Assembly (NCBI GenBank): GCA_017482485.1
Contig: JAFUMV010000028.1
Location: 1-64,000, forward strand
Reading direction: 5' to 3'
Length of the DNA: 64,000 nucleotides
Source: Lachnospiraceae bacterium
GTDB taxonomy: Bacteria; Bacillota; Clostridia; Lachnospirales; Lachnospiraceae
Shown here one piece after another: positions 26,729-36,173 of this stretch (positions within the stretch are counted from its first letter, which is position 1; every line of letters begins with the position of its first letter). The notes below the pieces were generated by a model. That model did no database searches and was not told where the DNA came from. It worked only from the letters and a program-made list of their open reading frames with translations. The translations under genes were made by a program, and so were the position numbers.

Positions 26729-28213
26729 ATGAATATAGGATTTGATAATCAAAAATATCTGCAGATGCAGTCTGAACATATCCGTGAAAGAATCTCCATG
26801 TTCGGCGACAAGCTGTATCTGGAATTTGGCGGTAAGCTGTTCGACGACTTCCATGCATCCAGAGTTTTGCCCGGCTTTGAACCTGACAGTAAACTGAAAA
26901 TGCTCCTGCAGCTCAAGGACCATGCGGAAATCGTCATTGCCATCAGTGCAGGTGCCCTCGAAACCAATAAAACCCGGCGCGACCTGGGCCTGACTTATGA
27001 CCTCGAGGTTATTCGTCTGACAGAAGCCTTCACGAAAATCGGACTGATGGTGGGAAGCGTTGTCATCACTCAGTATGCCGGTCAGCCCGCCGCTGATCTT
27101 TTCAAGAAAAAACTGGAAAATCTGGGAATCCGCTGCTATATTCACTATATCATTGAAGGGTATCCCACAAATGTCAATAAAATCGTGAGTGAAGACGGCT
27201 ACGGCAAAAATGATTATATTGAAACCACCCGTCCTCTGGTTGTGGTGACCGCTCCCGGCCCCGGCAGCGGCAAGATGGCGACCTGTCTTTCTCAGCTCTA
27301 CCATGAGCATAAGCGGGGCATCAATGCCGGTTATGCCAAGTTTGAGACCTTCCCGATCTGGAATCTGCCCTTAAAGCATCCGGTGAATCTGGCTTACGAA
27401 GCTGCCACCGCCGACTTAAACGATGTCAACATGATCGACCCCTTCCATCTGGAAGCATATGGCGTTACCACAGTCAACTATAACCGTGACGTGGAAATTT
27501 TCCCCGTTCTGAGCGCAATATTTGAGCAGATCCTCGGAGAGTGCCCTTATAAGTCCCCCACAGACATGGGCGTCAATATGGCCGGCAACTGCATCATTGA
27601 TGATGAAGTCTGCAAGGAAGCTTCCCGCCAGGAAATTATCCGCCGTTACTACAACTGCCTGTGCGACTTAAAGCGCGGCAACAGCTCCCGTTCCGTTTTG
27701 TACAAGCTGGAGCTTTTAATGAAGCAGGCCGGTATTTCCGTAGAGGACCGCAGGGTCATTGCCGCTGCCATGGAACGTGAAGAGCACACCGGTGCACCGG
27801 CACTTGCCATTGAGCTTCCGGACGGCACGCTCGTCACCGGAAAGACTTCTCCTCTGCTGGGAGCGGCTTCCGCCTGTCTTTTAAACGCGCTGAAGATTCT
27901 GGCAGGAATTGACCACGAAGTGCATCTGGTATCTCCTCAGGCGATCCGCCCGATTCAGTCACTGAAAACCGACTATCTGGGAAGCGTCAACCCCAGACTG
28001 CATACAGATGAAATCCTGATTGCGCTTTCCATCAGTGCTGCCACAGATGAAAAAGCTGCAAGAGCCCTTGCTGCATTGCCGCTTTTAAAAGGCTGTGAGG
28101 TACACTCAACAGTGCTTCTGTCCGGAGTGGACGAGGGCATTTTCAAAAAGCTGGACATGCACCTGACCTGCGAACCCAAAACGGAAGCAAAAGGAAAAGA
28201 CGAACAGAACTGA
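26729..28213 (+). CDS. DUF1846 family protein
   Basis: A 494-residue DUF1846 protein, a widespread Firmicute family of unknown cellular role. Recognisable stretches are [34 protein letters not shown], a P-loop-like [19 protein letters not shown] near residue 175, and [16 protein letters not shown]. The length matches the family. AAAAAAGGAGCCTGCTATTT precedes the ATG, and a TATAAT element lies ~45 bp upstream. It is divergent from ftsH and closed by the terminator at 28242. Confidence 0.88.
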   Translation: MNIGFDNQKYLQMQSEHIRERISMFGDKLYLEFGGKLFDDFHASRVLPGFEPDSKLKMLLQLKDHAEIVIAISAGALETNKTRRDLGLTYDLEVIRLTEAFTKIGLMVGSVVITQYAGQPAADLFKKKLENLGIRCYIHYIIEGYPTNVNKIVSEDGYGKNDYIETTRPLVVVTAPGPGSGKMATCLSQLYHEHKRGINAGYAKFETFPIWNLPLKHPVNLAYEAATADLNDVNMIDPFHLEAYGVTTVNYNRDVEIFPVLSAIFEQILGECPYKSPTDMGVNMAGNCIIDDEVCKEASRQEIIRRYYNCLCDLKRGNSSRSVLYKLELLMKQAGISVEDRRVIAAAMEREEHTGAPALAIELPDGTLVTGKTSPLLGAASACLLNALKILAGIDHEVHLVSPQAIRPIQSLKTDYLGSVNPRLHTDEILIALSISAATDEKAARALAALPLLKGCEVHSTVLLSGVDEGIFKKLDMHLTCEPKTEAKGKDEQN

Positions 28214-28241
28214 CGCATAATTGCGTTGATCGCAGTATACC

Positions 28242-28282
28242 AAAAACGCCCGCAACAAGGTTACACTTGTTCGGGCGTTTTT
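28242..28282 (+). terminator. Terminator after DUF1846 gene
   Basis: A long hairpin ACGCCCG-C-AACAAG / CTTGTT-CGGGCGT with a 6-nt loop, preceded by A5 and followed by T6. It works in both directions and may also serve the convergent small gene at 28295. Confidence 0.9.
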
Positions 28283-28294
28283 TGACATACAATA

Positions 28295-28510
28295 TTATCC
28301 GTTCACAAAATTTCTTCTATATTCCGCATTAATTTCCGAAATTTCTTTTTCTCCGTCAATGTATGGCTGATAAAGATTGTCTACAATCCCGCCTCCCAGG
28401 TTATCACAGCCGTTGCAAAATTCACATTCCGTCCCGCACACATTTAAGGATTGCTGCACAATGCGAATTCGCTCTTCTCTTGTTGTATCCTTAATTAATA
28501 TAGATTTCAT
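28295..28510 (-). CDS. Small Cys-rich protein of unknown function
   Basis: A 71-residue protein with a tight Cys cluster (CGTECEFCNGCDN) followed by a Gly run (LGGGIVDNLYQPYIDG), then a charged helix. The spacing C-x3-C-x2-C-x2-C could bind a metal or an iron-sulfur cluster (inference). Similar short proteins in clostridia are sometimes labelled PurH-related without support; it lacks any PurH domain. It starts 28 bp before the stop-side neighbour, in the same direction as the YitT-type gene, so the two may be co-transcribed. Confidence 0.65.
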   Translation of the reverse strand: MKSILIKDTTREERIRIVQQSLNVCGTECEFCNGCDNLGGGIVDNLYQPYIDGEKEISEINAEYRRNFVNG

Positions 28511-28538
28511 TTTGTGCCTCTCTTTCTGAACAGCAGCC

Positions 28539-29447
28539 TTACAGCTTTTTCAAATAATGTCCGACCACATCCACACCTTCATCCAGAACCACAAAGGCAT
28601 GAGGATCATGCTTTGCCACAATCTGCTTTAACATGGATACTTCGTATTTGGAAATCAGCACATAAAGGATGCAGGATTTTTCATTGGTATATGCACCGAC
28701 GCTGTCCATTCTGGTGACACCGCGGTTTAAATGCTCCAGAATCTCCCGCTCCATATCGTGACTGTCTTTCTTTGTAATAATCTTCACTTCCACATTGATG
28801 GTTTGTGAATGCGCCCTGTCGATGGAGAAGGAAGAAATTGCCGCATAGATCAGAGAATAAATCACCGTGCTGATATTAAACAGGAACAGACACACACAAT
28901 AAACGATCAGGTTCACCGTCAGGGTCACCCGTCCAACACTGACAGGGATGTCTCGTTTGATCAGAATCATACCGATAATATCCGTACCCCCCAGAGAACC
29001 TCCCATTTTCAGAGCAATGCCCATTCCAAAACCGCAGCAGATACCGCCAATGAGGCAGTTTGCCAGCACGTCCTGCGTCATGATCGGCTGAGCCGGGACC
29101 GGTATCACTGACAGGAAGAAAGTCGTTGCCGTCACACAGGTCAGCGTCTTTACCAGAAACTGCTTGCCGATGCTCTTCATGGCAACCAAAAGCAGCGGAA
29201 CGTTCACCGCATAGTAAATCAGACCTGCAATATCAAAGTTCTGCAGCGGCAGGTGCAGATAGTTGACCAACAATGTACGAATGATCTGCGCGCCGCCCAT
29301 CATGCCTCCGCTGTAAAGTCCCGACGGTACGACAAACAGATTCTGTCCGACAGAATATAGCAATGCCCCTCCGACAGCAATCAAAAGACGTTTCCCTTCT
29401 ACCCGGACCATCTCCTTACTGAGACTTTTTGTGAATGCCTTATTCAT
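28539..29447 (-). CDS. YitT-family membrane protein with DUF2179 domain
   Basis: A 302-residue protein with about five membrane spans (GGALLYSVGQNLFVVPSGLYSGGMMGGAQII, a Gly-rich first repeat; GMGIALKMGGSLGGTDIIGMIL, a second). A soluble C-terminal DUF2179 domain of ~80 residues follows (NVEVKIITKKDSHDMEREIL to HAFVVLDEGVDVVGHYLKK). The family is often guessed to be transporters, but no substrate is established. Confidence 0.85.
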   Translation of the reverse strand: MNKAFTKSLSKEMVRVEGKRLLIAVGGALLYSVGQNLFVVPSGLYSGGMMGGAQIIRTLLVNYLHLPLQNFDIAGLIYYAVNVPLLLVAMKSIGKQFLVKTLTCVTATTFFLSVIPVPAQPIMTQDVLANCLIGGICCGFGMGIALKMGGSLGGTDIIGMILIKRDIPVSVGRVTLTVNLIVYCVCLFLFNISTVIYSLIYAAISSFSIDRAHSQTINVEVKIITKKDSHDMEREILEHLNRGVTRMDSVGAYTNEKSCILYVLISKYEVSMLKQIVAKHDPHAFVVLDEGVDVVGHYLKKL

Positions 29448-29604
29448 TTGTATCCTCCCTTTATTCTGACAGCCTGTCCGCCCCTGCCGGATCTGCTGCT
29501 TTCAAAATTCCCCCTGCCGGCTTTGACATATTCGCCAATCCGACATCTGATAAGTTTATTTTACTCTCCCCTTCCTCTTCTTTCAATAAAAAATCCATCG
29601 AAAA

Positions 29605-29644
29605 AACCGCAGAAGAGAAAATTCAGTCTGCTCATTCTGCGGTT
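29605..29644 (-). terminator. Terminator after DUF378 gene
   Basis: AACCGCAGAA/TTCTGCGGTT with a 20-nt loop. On the minus strand it is followed by TTTTTTCG. Confidence 0.75.
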
Positions 29645-29686
29645 CTTCGACATTTTACTGTTTTTGTTTCAAGTTGAATGCGGTGC

Positions 29687-29890
29687 TCATTCGTCGTTTC
29701 CGAGTCGGCCCAGAAAAGTCAGCGTATAGATGCCGCATATGCCAACAAGCACATAGATGATACGGCTCAGCCAGCTCATATCACCGAATACAAAACTCAC
29801 CAGGTTAAATCCGAACAAGCCGATCAGTCCCCAGTTTATCGCACCGATAAATACAATAATCAATGCGATATAATCCAGTGTTTTGCCCAT
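29687..29890 (-). CDS. DUF378 small membrane protein
   Basis: About 67 residues with two hydrophobic spans (YIALIIVFIGAINWGLIGLF and IIYVLVGICGIYTLTFL), matching DUF378. The function is unknown. AGGAGG lies 7 nt before the ATG at 29890, which is preferred over an in-frame ATG at 29908. Confidence 0.85.
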   Translation of the reverse strand: MGKTLDYIALIIVFIGAINWGLIGLFGFNLVSFVFGDMSWLSRIIYVLVGICGIYTLTFLGRLGNDE

Positions 29891-30010
29891 TTTGCATCCT
29901 CCTTTCATACAGGCTTAAGCATGCCCCGAAAAGAGGATTTTTATGTATTAACGATATTTTTATCATTCCTGAGGTTTCAGCGCCTCGTTGTTATGCACTT
30001 CCTGCCGGAA

Positions 30011-31201
30011 TCAGAAATCTACATCTTCTCCGTAGAAGCATGCCTTTAACAGTTTTTCCATTTCTTCCTGAGTGGGAATTCTGGGGTTGGAACCTGTACA
30101 TGCATCGCCGATTGCCAGTTCAGCCACGGTAGGAAGCTTATCAAAAAATTCCTTCTCGTCGATGATGCCGCCTTCGTACTCTTTGATTCCGTTCGGAATG
30201 TTCAGAGCAACGTTCATAGCCTTTAATTCAGCGACAAGCGCATTTACCAGCTCTTCTGTGGTTTCGCCCTTTAAGCCCATGAATACAGCGATTTCCGCAT
30301 ATCTCTTAGCAGCTTCTTCGTTCTTTGCATTGAACTGGATAACTCTGGGCAGATACATTGCGTTTGCACAGCCGTGAACAATGTGTCCGCCGGTGTAAGC
30401 AGCACCTGTCTTATGAGCCATGGAATGAACGATGCCCAGCAGAGCGTTGGAGAATGCCATACCAGCCAGACACTGTGCATTGTGCATTCTGTCACGTGCA
30501 TCCATGTTGCCTTCATAGGAATCCTTCAGATCGTTGTGAATCATCTTGATCGCATGCAGCGCCAGAGGATCGGTATAATCGCAGTGCAGAGTGGAAACAT
30601 AAGCTTCGATCGCATGTGTCATGGCATCCATACCGGTATGTGCTGTTAATTTTGCAGGCATTGTCTCTGCCAGCGCAGGATCTACAATTGCCACATCGGG
30701 TGTGATATTGAAGTCAGCCAGCGGATATTTGATGCCCTTAGCATAATCAGTGATAACGCTGAATGCCGTAACTTCTGTTGCTGTTCCTGATGTGGAAGGA
30801 ATCGCACAGAATTTTGCCTTTGTACGCAGAGTGGGGAAACTGAAAGGTGTGATCAGGTCTTCAAATGTGGTCTCGGGATACTCATAAAATGCCCACATCG
30901 CCTTTGCAGCATCAATCGGGGAACCACCGCCCATGGATACGATCCAGTCAGGCTCAAACTCCTGCATCATTTTCGCACCCTTCATAACTGTTTCCACGCT
31001 GGGATCGGGCTCTACATTTTCAAATAACCTAACTTCCATTCCGGCTTCTTCCAGATAGCCTACCGCTTTATCCAGAAATCCGAAACGCTTCATGGAGCCG
31101 CCGCCGACTACCAGTACAGCCTTTGTTCCCTTCAGATTCTTCAGTTCAGCCAGAGAACCTTTTCCATGATAGATGTCTCTAGGCAAAGTAAAACGTCCCA
31201 T
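30011..31201 (-). CDS. Iron-containing alcohol dehydrogenase
   Basis: A 396-residue group III Fe-ADH, which probably reduces an aldehyde with NAD(P)H during fermentation. The cofactor region is MGGGSPIDAAKAMW, followed by STSGTATEVTAFSV. Metal ligands lie in MDAMTHAIEAY and GIVHSMAHKTGAAY...HGCANA. AGGAGG precedes the start. It is monocistronic. The substrate (butanal, propanediol or lactaldehyde-type) cannot be settled from sequence. Confidence 0.92.
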   Translation of the reverse strand: MGRFTLPRDIYHGKGSLAELKNLKGTKAVLVVGGGSMKRFGFLDKAVGYLEEAGMEVRLFENVEPDPSVETVMKGAKMMQEFEPDWIVSMGGGSPIDAAKAMWAFYEYPETTFEDLITPFSFPTLRTKAKFCAIPSTSGTATEVTAFSVITDYAKGIKYPLADFNITPDVAIVDPALAETMPAKLTAHTGMDAMTHAIEAYVSTLHCDYTDPLALHAIKMIHNDLKDSYEGNMDARDRMHNAQCLAGMAFSNALLGIVHSMAHKTGAAYTGGHIVHGCANAMYLPRVIQFNAKNEEAAKRYAEIAVFMGLKGETTEELVNALVAELKAMNVALNIPNGIKEYEGGIIDEKEFFDKLPTVAELAIGDACTGSNPRIPTQEEMEKLLKACFYGEDVDF

Positions 31202-31329
31202 AAAAATTACCTCCTGATATTATTGATGTAACCACATACATAGAATAACCCGTTTATGCAGGCTTTTCAACTTAAATTTTTGTTAACTTTATCAGGATGT
31301 TGTTTTAGGTGCACATCTTCAGGAAATGC

Positions 31330-32586
31330 TCATGCCTCCCGGTGAAAATATTTGTCCAGATTCTTCCGGCGCTCCTCAGACATGCCTTTTTTTACGGGAA
31401 GAACTGCTGCATTCGCAATATCCCCGATAATCCGAACCGCAAAATCCACATTTTTACGGATTGCTTTTTCGCTCAGCGTCGGAATCAGGTCATGAATTGT
31501 ATGAATTTCTGCCGTAGAGGTCCCCCGGCTTAACCCCAGTGCCGGAATGTTGTGATCACAAAACGGCGCGGAATCACTGGAATGAACCCCGGCGCGAAAT
31601 TTGGCTGAATAGCCTGCCATTTTACAATACTGATCGATAAAGGTTTCCAGTTCCTTCTCTCCTGTAATGAAAATATCATTTGCGCCCAAAGCAGTTCCGC
31701 ACATATCAAAATTGAAGCAGAACTTAATGTCCTCAAGCAGATTCTGGTTCTGCCGCACATATGCCTTAGAACCAAGCAGCCCCAGTTCTTCACTGCCGCA
31801 CCAGATAAAGCGCAGAGTTCTTCTTGGCGGATTCGCTGCAAAATGCCGAAAGATCGCCAGAAGGGCTGTCGTACCGGTGGCATTATCCCAGGAACCGGTG
31901 CCGAGCGGAACGGAATCATAATGTGCAGTCAGCACGATGGATTCCTCTTTCAAATCCGTACCTTCTATGACAGCCAGGACATTCTGGCTTTCTGCTTCTG
32001 TATTTTCCTGTTCCAATGTAAGATGAACGCTTTTTACTTCCTCCTGAATCAGCGCAGCCGCATCCGCAGCAGTGATATAAAAACCAGGAATCACTCCATT
32101 ACGGGCAAAATGCTCCCTCAGTTCTTTCGGGTACAGAGAAGCCTCCTCTGCCGTAAAATAGTATTTCCCTTTTAAGACGAAAAAAGCGGCCGCATGATGT
32201 TCGATAAGCCGTTTGTAAACCGCTTCATCCATCAGCTCATTTAACAGTACTGCTGCATCGCTGAGGTCACCTACATTAGAAAAATCAATCTCCGAAGCCT
32301 CATCCAGATATACCAGTCTGCATTCTCTGTCGATATTGCCCGAACGAAGAAAAGGGGCGCACGCAAGCTCTCGTCCCAACGCTTTTACAGAACATTTCTT
32401 CACTTTTGCATCCGGAATCTTAAAAGGCATAACCTCTCCCCGAATGTCTTTTCTGCCGGCGTTTTCTCCTGCCAGCCTGATCTCTCTCAATACCAGTTCT
32501 GCCGCTTTCTTCTCTTCAGCACTTCCGCCGACGCGGACAAAACTTAACTCTTTTACAAAATCCAGCAGATTATTCACGTTTTTCAT
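31330..32586 (-). CDS. M28-family zinc aminopeptidase
   Basis: A 418-residue metallopeptidase. The di-zinc site is visible as LTAHYDSVP, SWDNATGTTALLAI, CGSEELGLLGSKAY, FNFDMCG and a C-terminal HTIHD. A non-catalytic insertion (PA-like) lies around residues 110-190. There is no signal peptide, so a cytoplasmic role in trimming imported peptides is likely. Its start overlaps the GNAT gene by 17 bp, indicating coupling. It is the last gene of the opp block. Confidence 0.87.
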   Translation of the reverse strand: MKNVNNLLDFVKELSFVRVGGSAEEKKAAELVLREIRLAGENAGRKDIRGEVMPFKIPDAKVKKCSVKALGRELACAPFLRSGNIDRECRLVYLDEASEIDFSNVGDLSDAAVLLNELMDEAVYKRLIEHHAAAFFVLKGKYYFTAEEASLYPKELREHFARNGVIPGFYITAADAAALIQEEVKSVHLTLEQENTEAESQNVLAVIEGTDLKEESIVLTAHYDSVPLGTGSWDNATGTTALLAIFRHFAANPPRRTLRFIWCGSEELGLLGSKAYVRQNQNLLEDIKFCFNFDMCGTALGANDIFITGEKELETFIDQYCKMAGYSAKFRAGVHSSDSAPFCDHNIPALGLSRGTSTAEIHTIHDLIPTLSEKAIRKNVDFAVRIIGDIANAAVLPVKKGMSEERRKNLDKYFHREA

Positions 32587-33097
32587 CCTCTCCGTCCGGC
32601 AGATATTTTTCTACCAAAACACAGGAAAATCCAAGATTTATTCTCTTTTCCTTCTTTTCCTCGTCAGGTTTCTTTTCCCTGGGTCTTTCATATACTGAAG
32701 GGCTGACCTCGTAGTTGGTCACATATCCAAGTTTATTATAAAAGCCGGCTGCCCGATCCTGGCTGCTGATTACGATATGCTTTACGCCGCTTTCCAGAAT
32801 CCATTTTTCCGCATCTTCAATTAAAATGCTTCCATAGCCGCTTTTCTGCTTTTCCCGAATAACGCATACTCTCTCGATTTTTCCTACCCCTTTGGCCGGA
32901 AAGGCAATACGGCATCCGGCCACAGGCTTATGATCTTCCACCAGCACAACCGCCTGTAAGTCTTCCCTGGGCGCATCATGAGAGAATTCCGTTTCAATGG
33001 GAATATTCTGTCCAAAACAAAATGCATCTGTTCTTACGTAATCATATGCTTTAAAAAGCCACTCCGGTGATTCTTTTGTAACATGATAAATTTCCAT
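32570..33097 (-). CDS. GNAT-family N-acetyltransferase
   Basis: A 175-residue GNAT. The acetyl-CoA loop is EKQKSGYGSILIEDAEKWI, preceded by GKIERVCVI, and the C-terminal strand region is DRAAGFYNKLGYV. The last ~30 residues are highly charged (RPREKKPDEEKKEKR). It sits between the M24 and M28 peptidases, so an amino-acid or peptide substrate is plausible but unproved. Confidence 0.87.
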   Translation of the reverse strand: MEIYHVTKESPEWLFKAYDYVRTDAFCFGQNIPIETEFSHDAPREDLQAVVLVEDHKPVAGCRIAFPAKGVGKIERVCVIREKQKSGYGSILIEDAEKWILESGVKHIVISSQDRAAGFYNKLGYVTNYEVSPSVYERPREKKPDEEKKEKRINLGFSCVLVEKYLPDGEDEKRE

Positions 33098-33144
33098 TTT
33101 TTACCTTCCTCTCCTGTTCCGGTTATTTTTTAACCTGGCCAACA

Positions 33145-34170
33145 TCATAAAATAATTAACTCCTTGGGTGAAAACTCCAGAAGCTCCAAACCGTCTTTTT
33201 TTACTACGGCGATATCTTCAATACGCACTCCGCCATAACCTTCCAGATAAATTCCGGGTTCAATGCTGACGACCATACCCGCTTTCAGAATGCGTTCCTC
33301 TGTCTTTCCCAATCCGGTGCCTTCATGAATATCCAGTCCGATGCCATGTCCCAGACCGTGCAGAAAACTGCCCTGAAACTCTGTACTGTCAATGATATTT
33401 CTCGCAGCTGCGTCCGCTTCTTTCCCCGCGATTCCTTCTTTTACAGCCAAAATTCCGGTCTGCTGTGCCTGGGCGACCAGATCGTATATCCGCCTCTGAC
33501 GTTCTGAAGGATTTCCTACCACGACTGTTCTTGTAAGGTCAGAGTGATAACCGTTGAACCTGCAGCCATAATCCATCGTGACAAAATCGCCGGACTGTAT
33601 CCGATCATTCGTAGGCCAGTGGTGGGGATATGCAGAATTTTTTCCGGCAGCCACGATCGTTTTATTCGGTTCCTGGGCTCCCAGAATTCTCATCTGATAT
33701 TCTAAAAATGCTGCGACCTCCAATTCGCTTCTTCCCGGTTTTATAAAATGCAGCACCTCTTCAAATGCACGATCCGTAATTTCACAGGCTTTCCGTATCT
33801 GCTCCAGTTCCCAATCCGATTTCACTTCACGCAGCTTTGCGATATCATCCTCTGCTGCCACGAAGATATCTTTTACTTCTGCACGAACCAGCGAAAAAAT
33901 ATCAAGGGGAATTGTTTTTTCAACCGCCAGTCGGGAAATATTGTCTTCTGCCAGCAGCTTTTTTACCGTATCTCCCAGTTTGCTCTGTTCGATTTCAATT
34001 CCCTTTACGCCCTCCGGCAGTTTGGGATTTTCCCGCATCTGCCAGAAAATAAAAGTTACCTGCTTTTCAGATACATAAGTTACCCCATTGGAAAAAGCGA
34101 GGTGATGAAAATATCTCTGATTGACCGCATCAGACACAAGCAATGCCGGATACGTTAACGAATTTCCCAT
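33145..34170 (-). CDS. pepQ: M24-family Xaa-Pro peptidase
   Basis: A 341-residue creatinase-fold peptidase (aminopeptidase P or prolidase type). The metal ligands are in VTMDYGCRFNGYHSDLTRTVVVG (two Asp), LHGLGHGIGLDIHEG (His), SIEPGIY (Glu) and GVRIEDI (Glu). The N-terminal domain is about 110 residues. It is 12 bp downstream of oppF. Cleavage of Xaa-Pro bonds in imported peptides fits the context. Confidence 0.9.
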   Translation of the reverse strand: MGNSLTYPALLVSDAVNQRYFHHLAFSNGVTYVSEKQVTFIFWQMRENPKLPEGVKGIEIEQSKLGDTVKKLLAEDNISRLAVEKTIPLDIFSLVRAEVKDIFVAAEDDIAKLREVKSDWELEQIRKACEITDRAFEEVLHFIKPGRSELEVAAFLEYQMRILGAQEPNKTIVAAGKNSAYPHHWPTNDRIQSGDFVTMDYGCRFNGYHSDLTRTVVVGNPSERQRRIYDLVAQAQQTGILAVKEGIAGKEADAAARNIIDSTEFQGSFLHGLGHGIGLDIHEGTGLGKTEERILKAGMVVSIEPGIYLEGYGGVRIEDIAVVKKDGLELLEFSPKELIIL

Positions 34171-34182
34171 GAAAATTCCTCC

Positions 34183-35160
34183 TTATTCAAAATGATTCAG
34201 CTCTTCAACCCGATGACAGGCTATCATATGATTGTCGGAAATTTTTCTTAAGGAAGGGCTTTCCTGGCGGCATCTGTCGGTAGCATATTTGCATCTGCCC
34301 GCAAATTTGCATCCCTTTGGCGTATTGATCGGACTTGGAACATCTCCTTCCAGCACAATCTGGCTTCTCTCATTTTCTTCCACCGGATCGGGCTTTGGAA
34401 CTGCGGAAATCAATGCCTGTGTATAAGGATGCAGAGGATTCAGATACAATTCTTCCGGCTCCGCCACTTCCACCAATGACCCCAGGTACATCACTCCCAC
34501 GCGGTCCGAAATATAACGGACCATGGAAAGATCATGGGCAATAAATAAGTATGTTAAATTCAGCTCCGTCTGCAGTCTCTTCAGCAGATTTATAATCTGG
34601 GCCTGAATGGAAACATCCAGCGCGGAAATCGGTTCATCACAAACGATAAACTCCGGGTTTACAGCCAGCGCACGGGCAATTCCCGTCCTCTGACGCTGCC
34701 CGCCGGAAAACTCATATGGAAAACGCCTGGCATGTTCCGGATTCAATCCCACCATGTCCAACAGCTCATACATTCTGTCATCCATTTCCTTCGCGGACCC
34801 CAGATGATGAATTTTCATTCCCTCTTTGATGATCTCTCCGATGGTCATACGGGGATTTAAGGAGGCATAGGGCTGCTGAAAAATCATTTGTACCTGTTTG
34901 GTATAGGCTTTGGCTTTTTTTCTGTTTAAATCTACAACAGATTCTCCTTTGTAGAATATATCACCGCCGTTGGGTTTATATAAACGCACCAGCAGGCGCC
35001 CCAGCGTACTTTTTCCGCATCCGGATTCGCCTACAAGCCCAAAGGTCTCTCCCTTTATAATCTGAAAGGTCACGTCGTCGACTGCTTTTAATTCGCCATT
35101 ATCTACCTTAAAGCTCTTATTCAAATGTTGAATGTCAAACAGCACTTCTTCATTTTTCAT
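34183..35160 (-). CDS. oppF: Oligopeptide ABC transporter ATPase OppF
   Basis: About 325 residues. Walker A is GESGCGKS, the signature is FSGGQRQRTGIARAL, Walker B is FIVCDEPISALD, and the Opp-type C-terminal Cys cluster GCKFAGRCKYATDRC is present and can hold an iron-sulfur cluster. The start at 35160 has a good GAAGGAAGG site and lies 5 bp after the oppD stop; an ATG at 35184 would overlap oppD. Confidence 0.93.
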   Translation of the reverse strand: MKNEEVLFDIQHLNKSFKVDNGELKAVDDVTFQIIKGETFGLVGESGCGKSTLGRLLVRLYKPNGGDIFYKGESVVDLNRKKAKAYTKQVQMIFQQPYASLNPRMTIGEIIKEGMKIHHLGSAKEMDDRMYELLDMVGLNPEHARRFPYEFSGGQRQRTGIARALAVNPEFIVCDEPISALDVSIQAQIINLLKRLQTELNLTYLFIAHDLSMVRYISDRVGVMYLGSLVEVAEPEELYLNPLHPYTQALISAVPKPDPVEENERSQIVLEGDVPSPINTPKGCKFAGRCKYATDRCRQESPSLRKISDNHMIACHRVEELNHFE

Positions 35161-35164
35161 ATTG

Positions 35165-36169
35165 CTATACCTTCCTTCTTCCAAGTTTCACAGGGCAATC
35201 CGGATCCAACATCCAGCAGCGGCATCGATGGCTTTCCGACAACTCGGTCTCCGGCGGCAGGTGATCTTTGCACACCTTCATTGCATATTCGCAGCGATCG
35301 GCAAACGGGCATCCTACCGGCGGCTTTACGAGATCCGGCGGCGTTCCTTCAATTGATTTAAGAGGCTCTCCTTTCTGCTTGCTCAGGCGGGATATGGAAT
35401 CCAGCAATCCCCATGTATAGGGATGTTCGGATCTGTAAAAGATGTCCTCCACCGTTCCCATTTCAACCACAATTCCGCCATACATTACGGCAACCTTCTT
35501 CGCAATGCTGGCAACCACGCCAAGATCATGGGTAATGATGATAATGGAAACTTTTTTCTCTCTCTGCATTTCTTTCATCAGGTTCAGAATTTGCGCCTGC
35601 ACAGTCACGTCCAGCGCTGTGGTAGGCTCATCTGCGATCAGAACCTGGGGAGAGCATGCCATTGCCATCGCTATCACAACTCTTTGAAGCTGTCCGCCTG
35701 AAAATTCATGCGGGAACTGGTCTACTCTTTGTTCCGGATTCGGCAGCTTCACCATCTGCAGTAATTCTACCGCCCGTTCCCTTGCTTCTTTCCTGGATAA
35801 TTTCTTTCCTCTTTTATGTCGGCGCAGCACTTCTGCAATCTGGTTTCCGACCGTCATGGTAGGATTTAATGCAGTCATCGGTTCCTGAAAAATCATACCG
35901 ATTTTATTTCCCCGAATGTTCTGCATCTCCTTTTCGGATATTTTCAGCAAATCGGTTCCGTCCAGCAAAATTTCACCACTTTTGATTTCCGTATTTTCCA
36001 TATTGTGGAGACGCATAATTGTCTGTGCTGTAACAGATTTGCCGCATCCGGACTCTCCGACAATTGCCAGTGTGTCCTCATCTTCCAGTTTTAAATTAAC
36101 CCCACGCACAGCCTGCACTTCGCCGGAATATGTATGAAAGGATACTCTCAGATCTTTAATTTCTAACAT
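35165..36169 (-). CDS. oppD: Oligopeptide ABC transporter ATPase OppD
   Basis: 334 residues. Walker A GESGCGKS, signature FSGGQLQRVVIAMAM, Walker B VLIADEPTTALD, H-loop IITHDLG, and the C-terminal GCPFADRCEYAMKVC cluster. It is the partner ATPase of OppF in the peptide importer and is separated from oppC by only 4 bp. Confidence 0.94.
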   Translation of the reverse strand: MLEIKDLRVSFHTYSGEVQAVRGVNLKLEDEDTLAIVGESGCGKSVTAQTIMRLHNMENTEIKSGEILLDGTDLLKISEKEMQNIRGNKIGMIFQEPMTALNPTMTVGNQIAEVLRRHKRGKKLSRKEARERAVELLQMVKLPNPEQRVDQFPHEFSGGQLQRVVIAMAMACSPQVLIADEPTTALDVTVQAQILNLMKEMQREKKVSIIIITHDLGVVASIAKKVAVMYGGIVVEMGTVEDIFYRSEHPYTWGLLDSISRLSKQKGEPLKSIEGTPPDLVKPPVGCPFADRCEYAMKVCKDHLPPETELSESHRCRCWMLDPDCPVKLGRRKV

Positions 36170-36173
36170 ATCT

